64,000 nt of DNA, from assembly GCF_003610995.1 (NCBI RefSeq), contig NZ_CP032543.1:2418001-2482000 (forward strand), given 5' to 3'. Position numbers and translations under genes: made by a program. Positions 28,447 through 36,721 of the stretch are shown piece after piece. The DNA comes from Streptomyces griseus subsp. griseus. GTDB taxonomy: Bacteria; Actinomycetota; Actinomycetes; Streptomycetales; Streptomycetaceae. Below the pieces are notes generated by a model that worked only from the letters and a program-made list of their open reading frames with translations, was not told the origin of the DNA and did not search any database. How positions within the stretch are numbered: position 1 is the stretch's first letter; each line of letters begins with the position of its first letter.

Positions 28447-28827
28447 ATGTCATGGAGATCGCGGGCGCACGTCCGAGTGCGCGAGGAAGGCAGTGTCTTC
28501 GTCGTCGAGGCCGTCGGAGAGCTGGACATCGACGAGCGGGACCTGTTCGCAGCGGCCTGGGACGAGGTGGACGAGCGGTGCCCGTCGGCGACGGTCCTGG
28601 ACCTCGCGGGCGTCACCTTCGCGGACAGTTCCTTCCTGGACTCGCTGCTGCGGGGCCGGGCACAGCACCTGGCCGCGGGCCGGGGGTTCGTCGTGGCGGG
28701 TCCGCTGCACCCCAGCGTTCGGCTGCTGCTCGACGTGACCGGAGTCTCACGCCATCTGACCGTGGCCGGATCCCTGGACGAGGCGCTGCTCGGGCTCCCC
28801 CGTGACACCGGCGGAACGAGCGACTGA
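28447..28827 (+). CDS. STAS-domain anti-sigma factor antagonist (first)
   Basis: A 126-residue SpoIIAA/RsbV-like protein. Residues 8-110 form the STAS fold with the phosphosite region VLDLAGVTFADSSFLDSLL; S61 or S62 is the likely phosphorylated serine, followed by F where canonical proteins have x-G. Such proteins release a sigma factor by binding its kinase/anti-sigma when dephosphorylated. The PP2C phosphatase encoded 103 bp downstream is the natural partner. Start chosen at the ATG 28447; the open frame reaches upstream into the tRNA. Confidence 0.85.
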   Translation: MSWRSRAHVRVREEGSVFVVEAVGELDIDERDLFAAAWDEVDERCPSATVLDLAGVTFADSSFLDSLLRGRAQHLAAGRGFVVAGPLHPSVRLLLDVTGVSRHLTVAGSLDEALLGLPRDTGGTSD

Positions 28828-28930
28828 GAGGGTGCCGGTTGTCTTTACGGGCCTCATCAGGGATCGTTGCCCGAAGGCAACTGTCCGCCGAGTCGAAGAG
28901 GTGAGGGATTCGCGCAGCGGGTCCTAGGTT

Positions 28931-30586
28931 TTGGTTTCCACTCCTGTACGTCGAGTCAGGTCCACGGACCGCGGCCTCCACTGGGGTCCCGCTCCGTACC
29001 CCGTGCTGGTCGTCGACCCGCACGGCCGCATCACGCAGCGCAACGAACCGGCCGCGTCCCTCCTGCCCGAGGCCGAGCCCGGCGCCGCCCTGGCGCGGGT
29101 CGCCCCTCAGTGGCTGACGACGGCGCACCGGGCACTGCGCTTCCCCGCGCCGGGCACCGTGCCGGGGCCGGACGAACCGCTCTGCGGCGCCGTCGGGGAC
29201 CAGCACGTCGAAGCCCATCCCATGATCCGCGAGGAAGGGTCGATCGCCTGGTGGCTGATCGACGACACCGATCACCGGGTGGCCCGGGAGGCTCTGCGCC
29301 TGGAAAGGGAGCGGACCGCCTTCCTCACCCAGGCCTCCAACACGCTGCTCTCCTCCCTCAACCTGGCCCGGTGCATGGACGTGACCGCGCAGCTGGCGGC
29401 GGACAGCCTCGCCGACGCGGCGCTGGCCATCGCCCCGTCCCGCGGACGCCATCTGCCCGTCGTGACGTGTGTACGCGGCGGTGCCCCGGTCCTTTCGCAG
29501 GTGCAGGCGGACCCCGACGAGGTGCCCGGCCTCGGCGAGGCGCTGCGCGGCTTCCCGCCGGTGCCCTCGCGCTGGATCGACCCGGCGTCCGCGCCCGAGT
29601 GGATCGTCCCGGAGGGGTTCGGGCCGGTCGGTTCGGTCGTGATCACCCCGCTCCCCGGGCACGGCGTCCCGGCCGGGGCCCTGATCCTGTTGCGGCGGGA
29701 CGGCGGCGTCCCCTTCGACGAGGGCGAGGAGGTCTTCGCCAGGCTGTTCGCGGCACGGGCCGGGGCGGCCATGTCGGCGGCCCGCCTCTACGCGGAGCAG
29801 ACCGCGATCTCCGAGACCCTGATGCGCGAGCTCCTCCCCCCGGCCCTGCACCAGGTGGACGGCGTGGACTTCGCCGGCGGCTACCGGGCCTCCGCCGACC
29901 ACCAGCGCATCGGCGGTGACTTCTACGACGTGCACCCGGCGTCGGCGGAGGGCGAGGCCTCCCTGGTGACCCTGGGGGACGTGTGCGGGAAGGGGCTGGA
30001 CGCCGCCGTGCTCGCGGGCAAGATCCGCAACACCCTGCACGCCCTGCTGCCGCTCTCCGACGACCACCAGCGCATGCTCGGCCTCCTGAACACCGCGCTC
30101 CTCAACTCGCACCACACACGGTTCGCGACCCTGGTCCTGGCCTCCGCCGAGCGCCGGGCCAACGAGGTGCACCTCAGGCTGACCAGCGCGGGGCATCCGC
30201 CCCCGCTCATCGTCCGCGCGGACGGCACGGTCGAGGAGGCCGACACCAGCGGCACCCTGGTGGGAGCCCTGCCCGAGATCCAGTCCCGCACCGTCGCCGT
30301 CACCCTCGCTCCCGGCGAGTCCTGTGTCCTGTACACGGACGGCATCACCGAGGCGAAGGGCGGACCGATGGGGGACGTCCAGTTCGGTCAGGAACGCCTC
30401 CGCCGCGCCCTCTCGGCGTGCGCCGGGATGCTCGCCGAGGGCATCGTGGAGCATGTGCAGATGCTCGCCACGCAGTGGCTCGGGACCCGGCGCCACGACG
30501 ACATGGCCGTCGTGGTGATCTCCGCACCCCGGACGCACCACCTGACGGCGGTGGACGGGCACACCCGAGGCCGGTTCACCGGATGA
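28931..30586 (+). CDS. SpoIIE/RsbU-type PP2C phosphatase with PAS and GAF sensor domains
   Basis: A 551-residue phosphatase. A PAS-like region (about 22-120) and a GAF-like region (about 130-285) precede a PP2C domain (about 310-535) with all metal-binding motifs: GGDFYD (D330), GDVCGKGLDA, a YTDGITEA loop and a final DDMAVVVI. It should dephosphorylate a STAS antagonist. Start is given as TTG 28931; the true start could be slightly different because no good ribosome-binding site is visible. Its stop overlaps the next gene as ATGA, so it is co-translated with the B12-binding sensor. Confidence 0.9.
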   Translation: MVSTPVRRVRSTDRGLHWGPAPYPVLVVDPHGRITQRNEPAASLLPEAEPGAALARVAPQWLTTAHRALRFPAPGTVPGPDEPLCGAVGDQHVEAHPMIREEGSIAWWLIDDTDHRVAREALRLERERTAFLTQASNTLLSSLNLARCMDVTAQLAADSLADAALAIAPSRGRHLPVVTCVRGGAPVLSQVQADPDEVPGLGEALRGFPPVPSRWIDPASAPEWIVPEGFGPVGSVVITPLPGHGVPAGALILLRRDGGVPFDEGEEVFARLFAARAGAAMSAARLYAEQTAISETLMRELLPPALHQVDGVDFAGGYRASADHQRIGGDFYDVHPASAEGEASLVTLGDVCGKGLDAAVLAGKIRNTLHALLPLSDDHQRMLGLLNTALLNSHHTRFATLVLASAERRANEVHLRLTSAGHPPPLIVRADGTVEEADTSGTLVGALPEIQSRTVAVTLAPGESCVLYTDGITEAKGGPMGDVQFGQERLRRALSACAGMLAEGIVEHVQMLATQWLGTRRHDDMAVVVISAPRTHHLTAVDGHTRGRFTG

Positions 30587-31680
30587 GCGCCGCCCCGGAA
30601 CCCGGCGGCCGCACCGAGGACGGGCACGCCTCCCTGGAGAAGGCGGCGGAGGATCTGTGGAAGGCCGTCTCGGTCGCCGACGAGCGGGCGGCCACCGACG
30701 TGGTGCTGGACGCCGTCGAGGGCGGCGCGGACCCGGAGAGCGTACTGCTCGACGTGATCGCACCGGTTCAGGGGCGGGTGGGCGCGGAGTGGGCCGCGAA
30801 CCGGTTCTCCGTGGCCGAGGAGCACGCCGCGACGGCGATCAACGAGCGCGCGGTCACGGCGATCGGCCTGCATACCCGCACCCGCGCCCGGGTCAGCCGG
30901 GGCAGGATCACGGTGGCCTGCGTGGACGGGGAGTGGCACGCCCTGCCGGCCCGGCTGCTGGCCGAGGTGCTCAAGCTGCGCGGCTGGCAGGTGGACTACC
31001 TCGGCGCCCAGGTCCCCGCACCGCATCTCATCGCGCATCTGCACAGCACCCATGCCGAGGCGGTCGCCCTCTCCAGCTCGATCGCCACCAGGCTGCCCAC
31101 CGCGCACGCGGCGATCACGGCCTGTCAGGCCATCGGCGTCCCCGTGATCGTCGGCGGCGCCGCCTTCGGGCCCGGCGGCGTCTACGCCGAGCTGCTCGGT
31201 GCGGACGCCTGGGCGCCCGACGCCCGCGCCGCGGCCGACCGGCTCGCGGCGGGCCCGCTGCCCCGCCCGCAGCTGGACCACCAGCAGATGGACGACCTGC
31301 CGCATCTGGTGGACCAGGAGTACACCCTGGTCACCCGGGGCAGCGGCGCCGTGGTCCGGAACGTGTTCACGGCGCTGGAGAGCGTCTACCCCGCCATGCG
31401 CGGCTACGACGAGGCCCAGCGGGAGCGGACGGCGGAGGATCTCGCCCACATCGTGGAGTTCCTCGCCACCTCGCTCTACCTCGGCGACGAGGAGCTCTTC
31501 GCCTGGTTCATCAGCTGGACCGCGCAGATCCTCCGATCCCGTGGCGTGCCGCCCCACAGCCTGCCTCCGGCCCTCGATCTGCTGGAGCGGGAACTCAAGG
31601 ACTTCCCCCGGGCCGTCCGTACGCTTCGGCGCGGCGCCCACACCCTCACCACCCTCCACTCCGCCGGGAACACCGTATGA
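30583..31680 (+). CDS. Cobalamin-binding sensor protein (CarH/LitR-like B12 module, no DNA-binding domain)
   Basis: A 365-residue protein. A four-helix B12-cap region (about 15-100) carries W70-x9-E80-H81, the W-x9-EH signature of adenosylcobalamin photoreceptors such as CarH. A Rossmann-like B12-binding domain (about 108-225) follows, with DGEWHALPARL placing H119 where the lower axial ligand histidine sits, then GGAAFG near the nucleotide tail. Residues 235-365 are a separate helical domain of unknown type. No MerR head is present, so the output is probably protein-protein. The residue after W70 is Ala, not the His that caps cobalt after illumination in Thermus CarH. ATGA overlaps on both sides fix it in the operon. 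Confidence 0.88.
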   Translation: MSAAPEPGGRTEDGHASLEKAAEDLWKAVSVADERAATDVVLDAVEGGADPESVLLDVIAPVQGRVGAEWAANRFSVAEEHAATAINERAVTAIGLHTRTRARVSRGRITVACVDGEWHALPARLLAEVLKLRGWQVDYLGAQVPAPHLIAHLHSTHAEAVALSSSIATRLPTAHAAITACQAIGVPVIVGGAAFGPGGVYAELLGADAWAPDARAAADRLAAGPLPRPQLDHQQMDDLPHLVDQEYTLVTRGSGAVVRNVFTALESVYPAMRGYDEAQRERTAEDLAHIVEFLATSLYLGDEELFAWFISWTAQILRSRGVPPHSLPPALDLLERELKDFPRAVRTLRRGAHTLTTLHSAGNTV

Positions 31681-32072
31681 CCACCACACCGCGCCCCGAC
31701 ACGGCGGCCGAGACCACGGCCGCCGGCGAGAACCGACTGCACATACCCCTGCACGGCGATCTCGACCATGAGAACGCCGACACCCTCGTGCGGGATGTGA
31801 CGGCCCGGCTCGCGGCTCGCCCCGGGGCGAGCGATCTCCGTCTGGACTGTGCCGGACTGGGCCACATCGACTCCATGGGGCTGTCCGCGCTGCTGATGAT
31901 CCACCGCCATGCCCGGGCGGCCCGCGTACGGCTCCACCTGGACGACCGTCCCGCCCACCTGGAGCGGCTGCTCCGCCTCACCGGCACCCTGGACCATCTG
32001 ACCGGCCAGGGCGGTACCCAGCGGGGTACGGAGGCGTCGCAGGCGGAAGCACCGACCGACGGCCCGTCATGA
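31677..32072 (+). CDS. STAS-domain antagonist (second, canonical)
   Basis: A 131-residue STAS protein with the textbook phosphosite I-D-S66-M-G-L-S-A-L. The segment LHIPLHGDLDHENADTL is the first strand-helix of the fold. The C-terminal 20 residues are a disordered tail. It overlaps the B12 sensor gene (ATGA) and the MarR gene, so it is the most likely direct target of the phosphatase encoded in the same operon. Confidence 0.88.
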   Translation: MTTTPRPDTAAETTAAGENRLHIPLHGDLDHENADTLVRDVTARLAARPGASDLRLDCAGLGHIDSMGLSALLMIHRHARAARVRLHLDDRPAHLERLLRLTGTLDHLTGQGGTQRGTEASQAEAPTDGPS

Positions 32073-32566
32073 CCCGCCGCGAGGAGACCGAGGGCTGCCG
32101 GCGGACGGCCGCGTCCGCGGGCAGCATCACCGAACTCCTCGACGTCCTGTGGGAGAGCGCCCGGAACGCCACCGCGCGCGAAGCCGCGCCGGGGTCGACC
32201 TCGCAGCTGCGTCTGATGTACGTGATCGACCGGGAGGGCAGCGTCCGGATGCGTACGGTGTGCCGCCTGCTGGCCGCCGCCCCGCCGAGTGTCAGCCGCA
32301 TGTGCGACCGGCTGCAGGCCATCGGGTTCCTGGAGCGCGCGCCCTGTCCGGACAGCGGCCGCGAGGTGATGCTCCGGCTGACCGCCGAAGGGCAGCGGCA
32401 TCTGCGCCGCATCCGCGAACGGCGCGACACCATGCTCCACGAGGCCATCGCCGGTATGCCCCCGGCCGAGCGGCGGGCCCTGGCCAGTGGTCTGGCGGAG
32501 CTGGAGTCGCGGCTCACCGCCACCCGGGACCCGGATGACGGTGCCCGCCCGGGCCGCGCGGCCTGA
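32069..32566 (+). CDS. MarR-family regulator
   Basis: A 165-residue winged-helix protein. The recognition region is VRMRTVCRLLAAAPPSVSRM and the wing follows with PDSGREVMLRLTAEGQRHL. ATGA overlap with the STAS gene indicates one transcript for phosphatase, sensor, STAS and MarR. It may be the transcriptional output or control the cassette itself; ligands are unknown. Confidence 0.87.
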   Translation: MTRREETEGCRRTAASAGSITELLDVLWESARNATAREAAPGSTSQLRLMYVIDREGSVRMRTVCRLLAAAPPSVSRMCDRLQAIGFLERAPCPDSGREVMLRLTAEGQRHLRRIRERRDTMLHEAIAGMPPAERRALASGLAELESRLTATRDPDDGARPGRAA

Positions 32567-32620
32567 GCCGGGACGGGCCGCGCGGGCGTCGCCGCCCGGA
32601 ACACGCCGGACGGTCCGGGG

Positions 32621-32968
32621 TCAGGAGCCCAGGGCGGAATCCAGATCGGGAGCCGTGGTGAAGACCGCGTCAAGCCCGGTCACCTGGAGCGGGGTCAGCG
32701 CCGCGCCGCGGGGCGGGACGAGGACCAGCCGCCGCCCGTGCTCCCTGTGGTGGTGGTAGAGCCGGAGCAGGACGTTGAGGAAGTCGGAGCTGAGGAAGGT
32801 GGTCCGGCTCAGATCGACCACCGACAGGCGCTGGTCGCCGGCGCAGAAGCGGCCCGCCACCTCGTGGGCCGCTTCCGTGTCGTCCACGTCGACCTCGCCG
32901 ACGACGGCGAGCACGAGCGCTCCCTCGGCTGGTTCGATGAGCTGAAAAATGTCCTGTTCCCCGTACAT
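32621..32968 (-). CDS. STAS-domain antagonist (third, opposite strand)
   Basis: A 115-residue STAS protein starting MYGEQDIFQLIEPAEG. The phosphosite region is VDLSRTTFLSSDFLNVLL with S60/S61 as candidate phosphoserines; the residue after is Asp, which could mimic phosphorylation. It is convergent with the MarR gene, 54 bp away, and follows the cebR end on the minus strand. It is related more to the first STAS protein (F-L after the serines) than to the second. Confidence 0.85.
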   Translation of the reverse strand: MYGEQDIFQLIEPAEGALVLAVVGEVDVDDTEAAHEVAGRFCAGDQRLSVVDLSRTTFLSSDFLNVLLRLYHHHREHGRRLVLVPPRGAALTPLQVTGLDAVFTTAPDLDSALGS

Positions 32969-33017
32969 GATGAGTTTCCTGCCCCGGAATGCGGTTCGCA
33001 GGCCGCCCGGCCCGGCC

Positions 33018-34049
33018 TCACGAAGAATCCCGCACCACCAGCTCCGTGGGCAGCACCACCGTAGGCCGCTCCCCCGTCCGCCCCGCGATCTCCTCCAGCA
33101 GGAGCTGGGCCATCCGGCGGCCCATCTCCTCGATCGGCTGGCGGACGCTGGTGAGGGCCGGGTGCATGTGGCGGGCGACCACCGAGTCGTCGAAGCCGAT
33201 CAGGGCCACGTCGTCGGGGATGCGGCGGTCCGCCTCGCGGAGGACCTGGCGGGCGCCGGCCGCCATCACGTCGGAGGCCGCGAAGACCGCGTCCAGGTGG
33301 GGGCGGCGGGCCAGGAGTTCGCGCATGGCCCGCGCGCCGCCCTCCTCGGTGAAGTCGGCGGGGGCGATGAGGCGTTCGTCCGGGGGCAGCCCCGCGGCGG
33401 CGAGGGCGGCGCGGTATCCGTCGAGGCGGCGCTGGGCCCCGTAGACCTCCAGGCGGCCGGTGATCGTGGCGACCGAGCGGCGGCCCCGGGAGATCAGGTG
33501 GTCGACGGCCGCCCGCGCGCCCTCGAAGTTGTCCGAGTCGACCGAGGCCAGCGGCTCGTTCGCGTGCCTCGCGCCGCTGATCACGCACGGCATACCCAGC
33601 TGTTCCAGCAGCTCGGGCAGCGGGTCGTCGGCGTGCACCGCGACCAGGAGGACCCCGTCGACCCGGTGCGCGGTCAGGTACTGGGCGAGTCGGCGGCGCT
33701 CGCGGTCGTTGCCCGCCAGGGTGAGGAGCAGCTGCATCTCGGTGTCGGCGAGAGCCGCGCCCACGCCTCGGACTATGGCGGAGAAGTACGGTTCGGCGAA
33801 GAAGCGGGTCTCCGGCTCCGGCACCACCAGCGCGATGGCGTCGGTGCGGTTGCCGGCGAGGGCGCGGGCGGCACGGTTGGGGACGTAGCCCAGTTCGGCG
33901 ACGGCCGCCTCGACCGCCTCGCGGGTCGCTTCACTGACCCGGGGCGAGCCGTTGATGACCCGGGATGCGGTGCCCCGGCCGACGCCGGCCCGGGCCGCGA
34001 CCTCTTCGAGCGTGGGCCGCCCGCCGTTCCGTACTCGCGCTGCCGCCAT
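33018..34049 (-). CDS. cebR: CebR, LacI-family repressor of cello-oligosaccharide genes
   Basis: A 343-residue LacI/GalR regulator. The helix-turn-helix is PTLEEVAARAGVGRGTASRVINGSPRVS-like at the N-terminus (about residues 12-38), followed by a periplasmic-binding-like sensor domain. It lies directly beyond bglC and the ceb transporter genes, and three copies of the CebR palindrome TGGGAGCGCTCCCA flank these genes. Cellobiose or cellotriose is the expected inducer. The ATG at 34049 is preferred because GGGGAGG lies 6 bases upstream; a TTG at 34073 is an alternative. Confidence 0.93.
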   Translation of the reverse strand: MAAARVRNGGRPTLEEVAARAGVGRGTASRVINGSPRVSEATREAVEAAVAELGYVPNRAARALAGNRTDAIALVVPEPETRFFAEPYFSAIVRGVGAALADTEMQLLLTLAGNDRERRRLAQYLTAHRVDGVLLVAVHADDPLPELLEQLGMPCVISGARHANEPLASVDSDNFEGARAAVDHLISRGRRSVATITGRLEVYGAQRRLDGYRAALAAAGLPPDERLIAPADFTEEGGARAMRELLARRPHLDAVFAASDVMAAGARQVLREADRRIPDDVALIGFDDSVVARHMHPALTSVRQPIEEMGRRMAQLLLEEIAGRTGERPTVVLPTELVVRDSS

Positions 34050-34141
34050 GGCTGCCTCCCCGTTCCCGGTCAATTTCTCACAGCCGTACAGTCAATCCAA
34101 GTCCTGGATCGATCACTCCGACGAGCGTACGGACAGTGTAT

Positions 34142-34155
34142 TGGGAGCGCTCCCA
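34142..34155. promoter_or_regulatory. cebR: CebR operator upstream of cebR
   Basis: TGGGAGCGCTCCCA, a perfect 14-bp palindrome matching the known CebR box, lies 92 bp before cebR. It suggests self-control. Confidence 0.9.
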
Positions 34156-34256
34156 AGAGCAGGGAAGCGAGGGCGGGGAAACAGGGGCGGGGAGGCAGGG
34201 GCGGGGGAAGGCGTGGCCCCGACCAGGTATGGCCGGGGCCCAGCGCCCTCACGGAG

Positions 34257-35714
34257 TCACGCCTCCGGCGGCAGCCCGTGCCGTGCGATCACCCCGCTGT
34301 ACCAGTGCGCGCTCGCCTTGGGGGTGCGGCGCTGGGTGGCGTAGTCGATGTGCACCGCGCCGAACCGCTTCGCGTAGCCGTACCCCCACTCGAAGTTGTC
34401 CATCAGCGACCAGAGGAAGTAGCCGCGCACGTCGGCGCCGTCGGCCACCGCCCGCTGCACGGCGGCAAGATGGCCGTGCAGATAGGCGATCCGCTCCGGG
34501 TCGTGGACCTGGCCGTCCGCGTCCACGGTGTCCTCGAAGGCCGCGCCGTTCTCGGTGACCATCAGCGGCAGGCCCGGGTTCTCGCGGGTGACGTCCATGA
34601 GGAGGGCGTGGAGGCCGTTCGGGTCGACCGACCAGTTCATGGCCGTACGCGGCTTGCCCTCGGCGAGATGGAACGCGACGTGCTCCGAGCCCGGCCACGG
34701 GGAGTGGTCGCTGCTGCCGTGGCCGTCGTTGCGGGTGTCCCCGGCGCCGGAGGCGGGCGTGGAGACGATCGTGGGCGTGTAGTAGTTGACGCCGAGCACG
34801 TCGATGGGGGCGGAGATGGCGGCGAGGTCGCCGTCGTGGATCAACGCCGGCCAGTTCACGATGCGTTCGGTGTCGGCCAGCAGGTCCTCCGGGTACGCGC
34901 CCTTCAGCATCGGGCCCGTGAAGACCCGGTTGCCCACCGCGTCGATCCGGCGGGCCGCGTCCGCGTCGGCCTCGCTGCCGGTGAGCGGGCGCACCTGGTG
35001 GAGGTTGAGGGTGACCGAGGTCCGCGCGGCAGCGGGGAGGTTGGCGCGCAGCGCCTCGATCGCCCGGCCGTGGGCCAGGTTGAGGTGGTGGGCGGCCCGC
35101 AGCGCGGCGGCCGGCTCGGTGCGGCCGGGGGCGTGGACCCCGGAGCCGTAACCGAGGAACGCCGTGCACCAGGGCTCGTTGAGCGTCGTCCACATGCCGA
35201 CCCGGTCGCCGAGCGCACGGGCCATGATGGCCGCGTAGTCGGCGAACCGTTCGGCCGTCGCGCGCTCGGGCCAGCCGCCCGCGTCCTCCAGCTCCTGGGG
35301 CAGGTCCCAGTGGTAGAGCGTGGCGACGGGCGTGATGCCGGCCGCCAGCAGCTCGTCGACGAGCGAGCGGTAGAAGTCCAGGCCGCGTTCGACGGCGGGG
35401 CCGCGGCCGGTGGGCTGGACGCGGGACCAGGAGACGGAGAAGCGGTACGCCTTGAGGCCGAGCCGCTTCATCAGCGCCACGTCGTCGCGGTAGCGGTGGA
35501 AGTGGTCGGCGGCCACGTCCCCGGTGTCGCCGTTCTGGACCTTGCCGGGGGTGTGGCTGAAGGTGTCCCAGATGGAGGGGGTGCGGCCGTTCTCGGCGGC
35601 CGCCCCTTCGACCTGGTACGCGGCGGTGGCGGCGCCCCAGACGAAGCCCGTCGGGAAGGGCGCCGGGGCCTCGGGGGCCTGCTGCGGGGCGGTGTCGGAT
35701 CGTACGACTGTCAT
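34257..35714 (-). CDS. bglC: Beta-glucosidase (GH1)
   Basis: A 485-residue cytoplasmic family 1 glycosidase that splits imported cellobiose and cello-oligosaccharides to glucose. The acid/base Glu is in TLNEPW and the nucleophile Glu in VTENGAAF; the N-terminal [19 protein letters not shown] is the standard GH1 opening. No signal peptide. It follows cebG by 72 bp, and its start is preceded immediately by a CebR operator. Confidence 0.95.
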   Translation of the reverse strand: MTVVRSDTAPQQAPEAPAPFPTGFVWGAATAAYQVEGAAAENGRTPSIWDTFSHTPGKVQNGDTGDVAADHFHRYRDDVALMKRLGLKAYRFSVSWSRVQPTGRGPAVERGLDFYRSLVDELLAAGITPVATLYHWDLPQELEDAGGWPERATAERFADYAAIMARALGDRVGMWTTLNEPWCTAFLGYGSGVHAPGRTEPAAALRAAHHLNLAHGRAIEALRANLPAAARTSVTLNLHQVRPLTGSEADADAARRIDAVGNRVFTGPMLKGAYPEDLLADTERIVNWPALIHDGDLAAISAPIDVLGVNYYTPTIVSTPASGAGDTRNDGHGSSDHSPWPGSEHVAFHLAEGKPRTAMNWSVDPNGLHALLMDVTRENPGLPLMVTENGAAFEDTVDADGQVHDPERIAYLHGHLAAVQRAVADGADVRGYFLWSLMDNFEWGYGYAKRFGAVHIDYATQRRTPKASAHWYSGVIARHGLPPEA

Positions 35715-35715
35715 G

Positions 35716-35729
35716 CGGGAGCGCTCCCA
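35716..35729. promoter_or_regulatory. bglC: CebR operator overlapping the bglC ribosome-binding site
   Basis: CGGGAGCGCTCCCA on the plus strand (13 of 14 matching) ends one base before the bglC ATG. On the coding strand the GGGAG of the operator is also the only Shine-Dalgarno-like sequence, 9 bases from the ATG. Confidence 0.85.
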
Positions 35730-35786
35730 TGGGGGTAGGGGAAGGAGAGGGGTGGTGCGGTCCGGCCGACCGCACCACCGGTGGCG

Positions 35787-36707
35787 TCAGCCCTTGACCG
35801 CGCCCGACATGATCCCGCCCACGATCTTCTTGCCGAAGAGCACGAACACCGCCAGCAGCGGCAGCGTGCTGATCAGCGCGCCCGCCATGACGATGGACTG
35901 GTCGGGGGTGTACGCGGCGCTGAGCTGGCCGAGGGCCACCTGAAGGGTCGGGTTCTGCTGGTTGAGGGCGAGGTAGGGCCAGAAGAAGTCGTTCCACGCC
36001 TGGACGAAGGTGAGCATCCCGAGCACCATCATCGCGGGGCGGGCCACCGGCAGCACCACGCTCACCACGATGCGGAAGTTGTTCGCCCCGTCGATCTTGG
36101 CCGCCTCGATCAGCTCGTACGGCAGCGCCTCGATCAGGTACTGGCGCATGAAGAACACGCCGAACGCGCTCACCAGCGTCGGGAAGATCACCGATTCGAG
36201 CTGCCCGCCCCAGCCGAGGCCGGACATCATCATGAAGAGCGGGACCACGCTGAGCTGCGGCGGGATCGTGAGCGTGGCGATGACGGCGGTCATCAGCCAA
36301 CCGCGCCCTCGGAAGCGCATCTTGGCGAACGCGTATCCGGCGAGCGTGCAGAAGAAGAGCGTCGCGGCCGTGATGGACGACGAGACGATGACGCTGTTGA
36401 CGATCGCCTTGCCGAGGTTGGCCTGCTCCCAGGCCGTCTGGAGGTTCTCCACCAGTCGGCCGCCCGGCAGGAACGGCGGGGTGGAGGCGAGCACTTCGTC
36501 CTGGGTGCGGGAGGCCGCCACCAGGGTCCAGTACAGCGGCAGCAGCGAGCCGAAGCCGACGACGGCGAGCGCGATGTACGCGAACGGGCCGCCCTTCATC
36601 TGCTGGCCGGCGCCCATCTTGAAGCGGCGGGGTCGGTGCGGGGCGCTGCCCCTGGGGGACGGCGCGAGCTTCACCGGGGCGGTGGGGGTGGGGCTGGTCA
36701 TGGTCAT
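35787..36707 (-). CDS. cebG: Cello-oligosaccharide ABC transporter permease
   Basis: A 306-residue MalG-type permease. About six membrane segments are visible, with the EAA loop region EALPYELIEAAKIDGANNF that contacts the ATPase. The N-terminal 35 residues are a Pro/Arg-rich cytoplasmic extension. It follows cebF by 14 bp. The energising ATPase (MsiK in other streptomycetes) is not encoded here. GGGAGCG precedes the ATG as ribosome-binding site. Confidence 0.94.
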   Translation of the reverse strand: MTMTSPTPTAPVKLAPSPRGSAPHRPRRFKMGAGQQMKGGPFAYIALAVVGFGSLLPLYWTLVAASRTQDEVLASTPPFLPGGRLVENLQTAWEQANLGKAIVNSVIVSSSITAATLFFCTLAGYAFAKMRFRGRGWLMTAVIATLTIPPQLSVVPLFMMMSGLGWGGQLESVIFPTLVSAFGVFFMRQYLIEALPYELIEAAKIDGANNFRIVVSVVLPVARPAMMVLGMLTFVQAWNDFFWPYLALNQQNPTLQVALGQLSAAYTPDQSIVMAGALISTLPLLAVFVLFGKKIVGGIMSGAVKG

Positions 36708-36721
36708 GGAATCGCTCCCGG

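Noticed and set aside
28829..30582. Cobalamin riboswitch near the B12-sensor operon
   Set aside because: The gaps are too short for a full cobalamin riboswitch and no B12-box-like sequence was seen.
28236..32968. Integrated element using tRNA-His as attachment site
   Set aside because: No integrase and no direct repeat of the tRNA 3' end was found downstream; insertion by another route is possible but unsupported.
36706..36719. Degenerate CebR half-site before cebG
   Set aside because: Only one half matches; the GGGAGCG is explained as the cebG ribosome-binding site.
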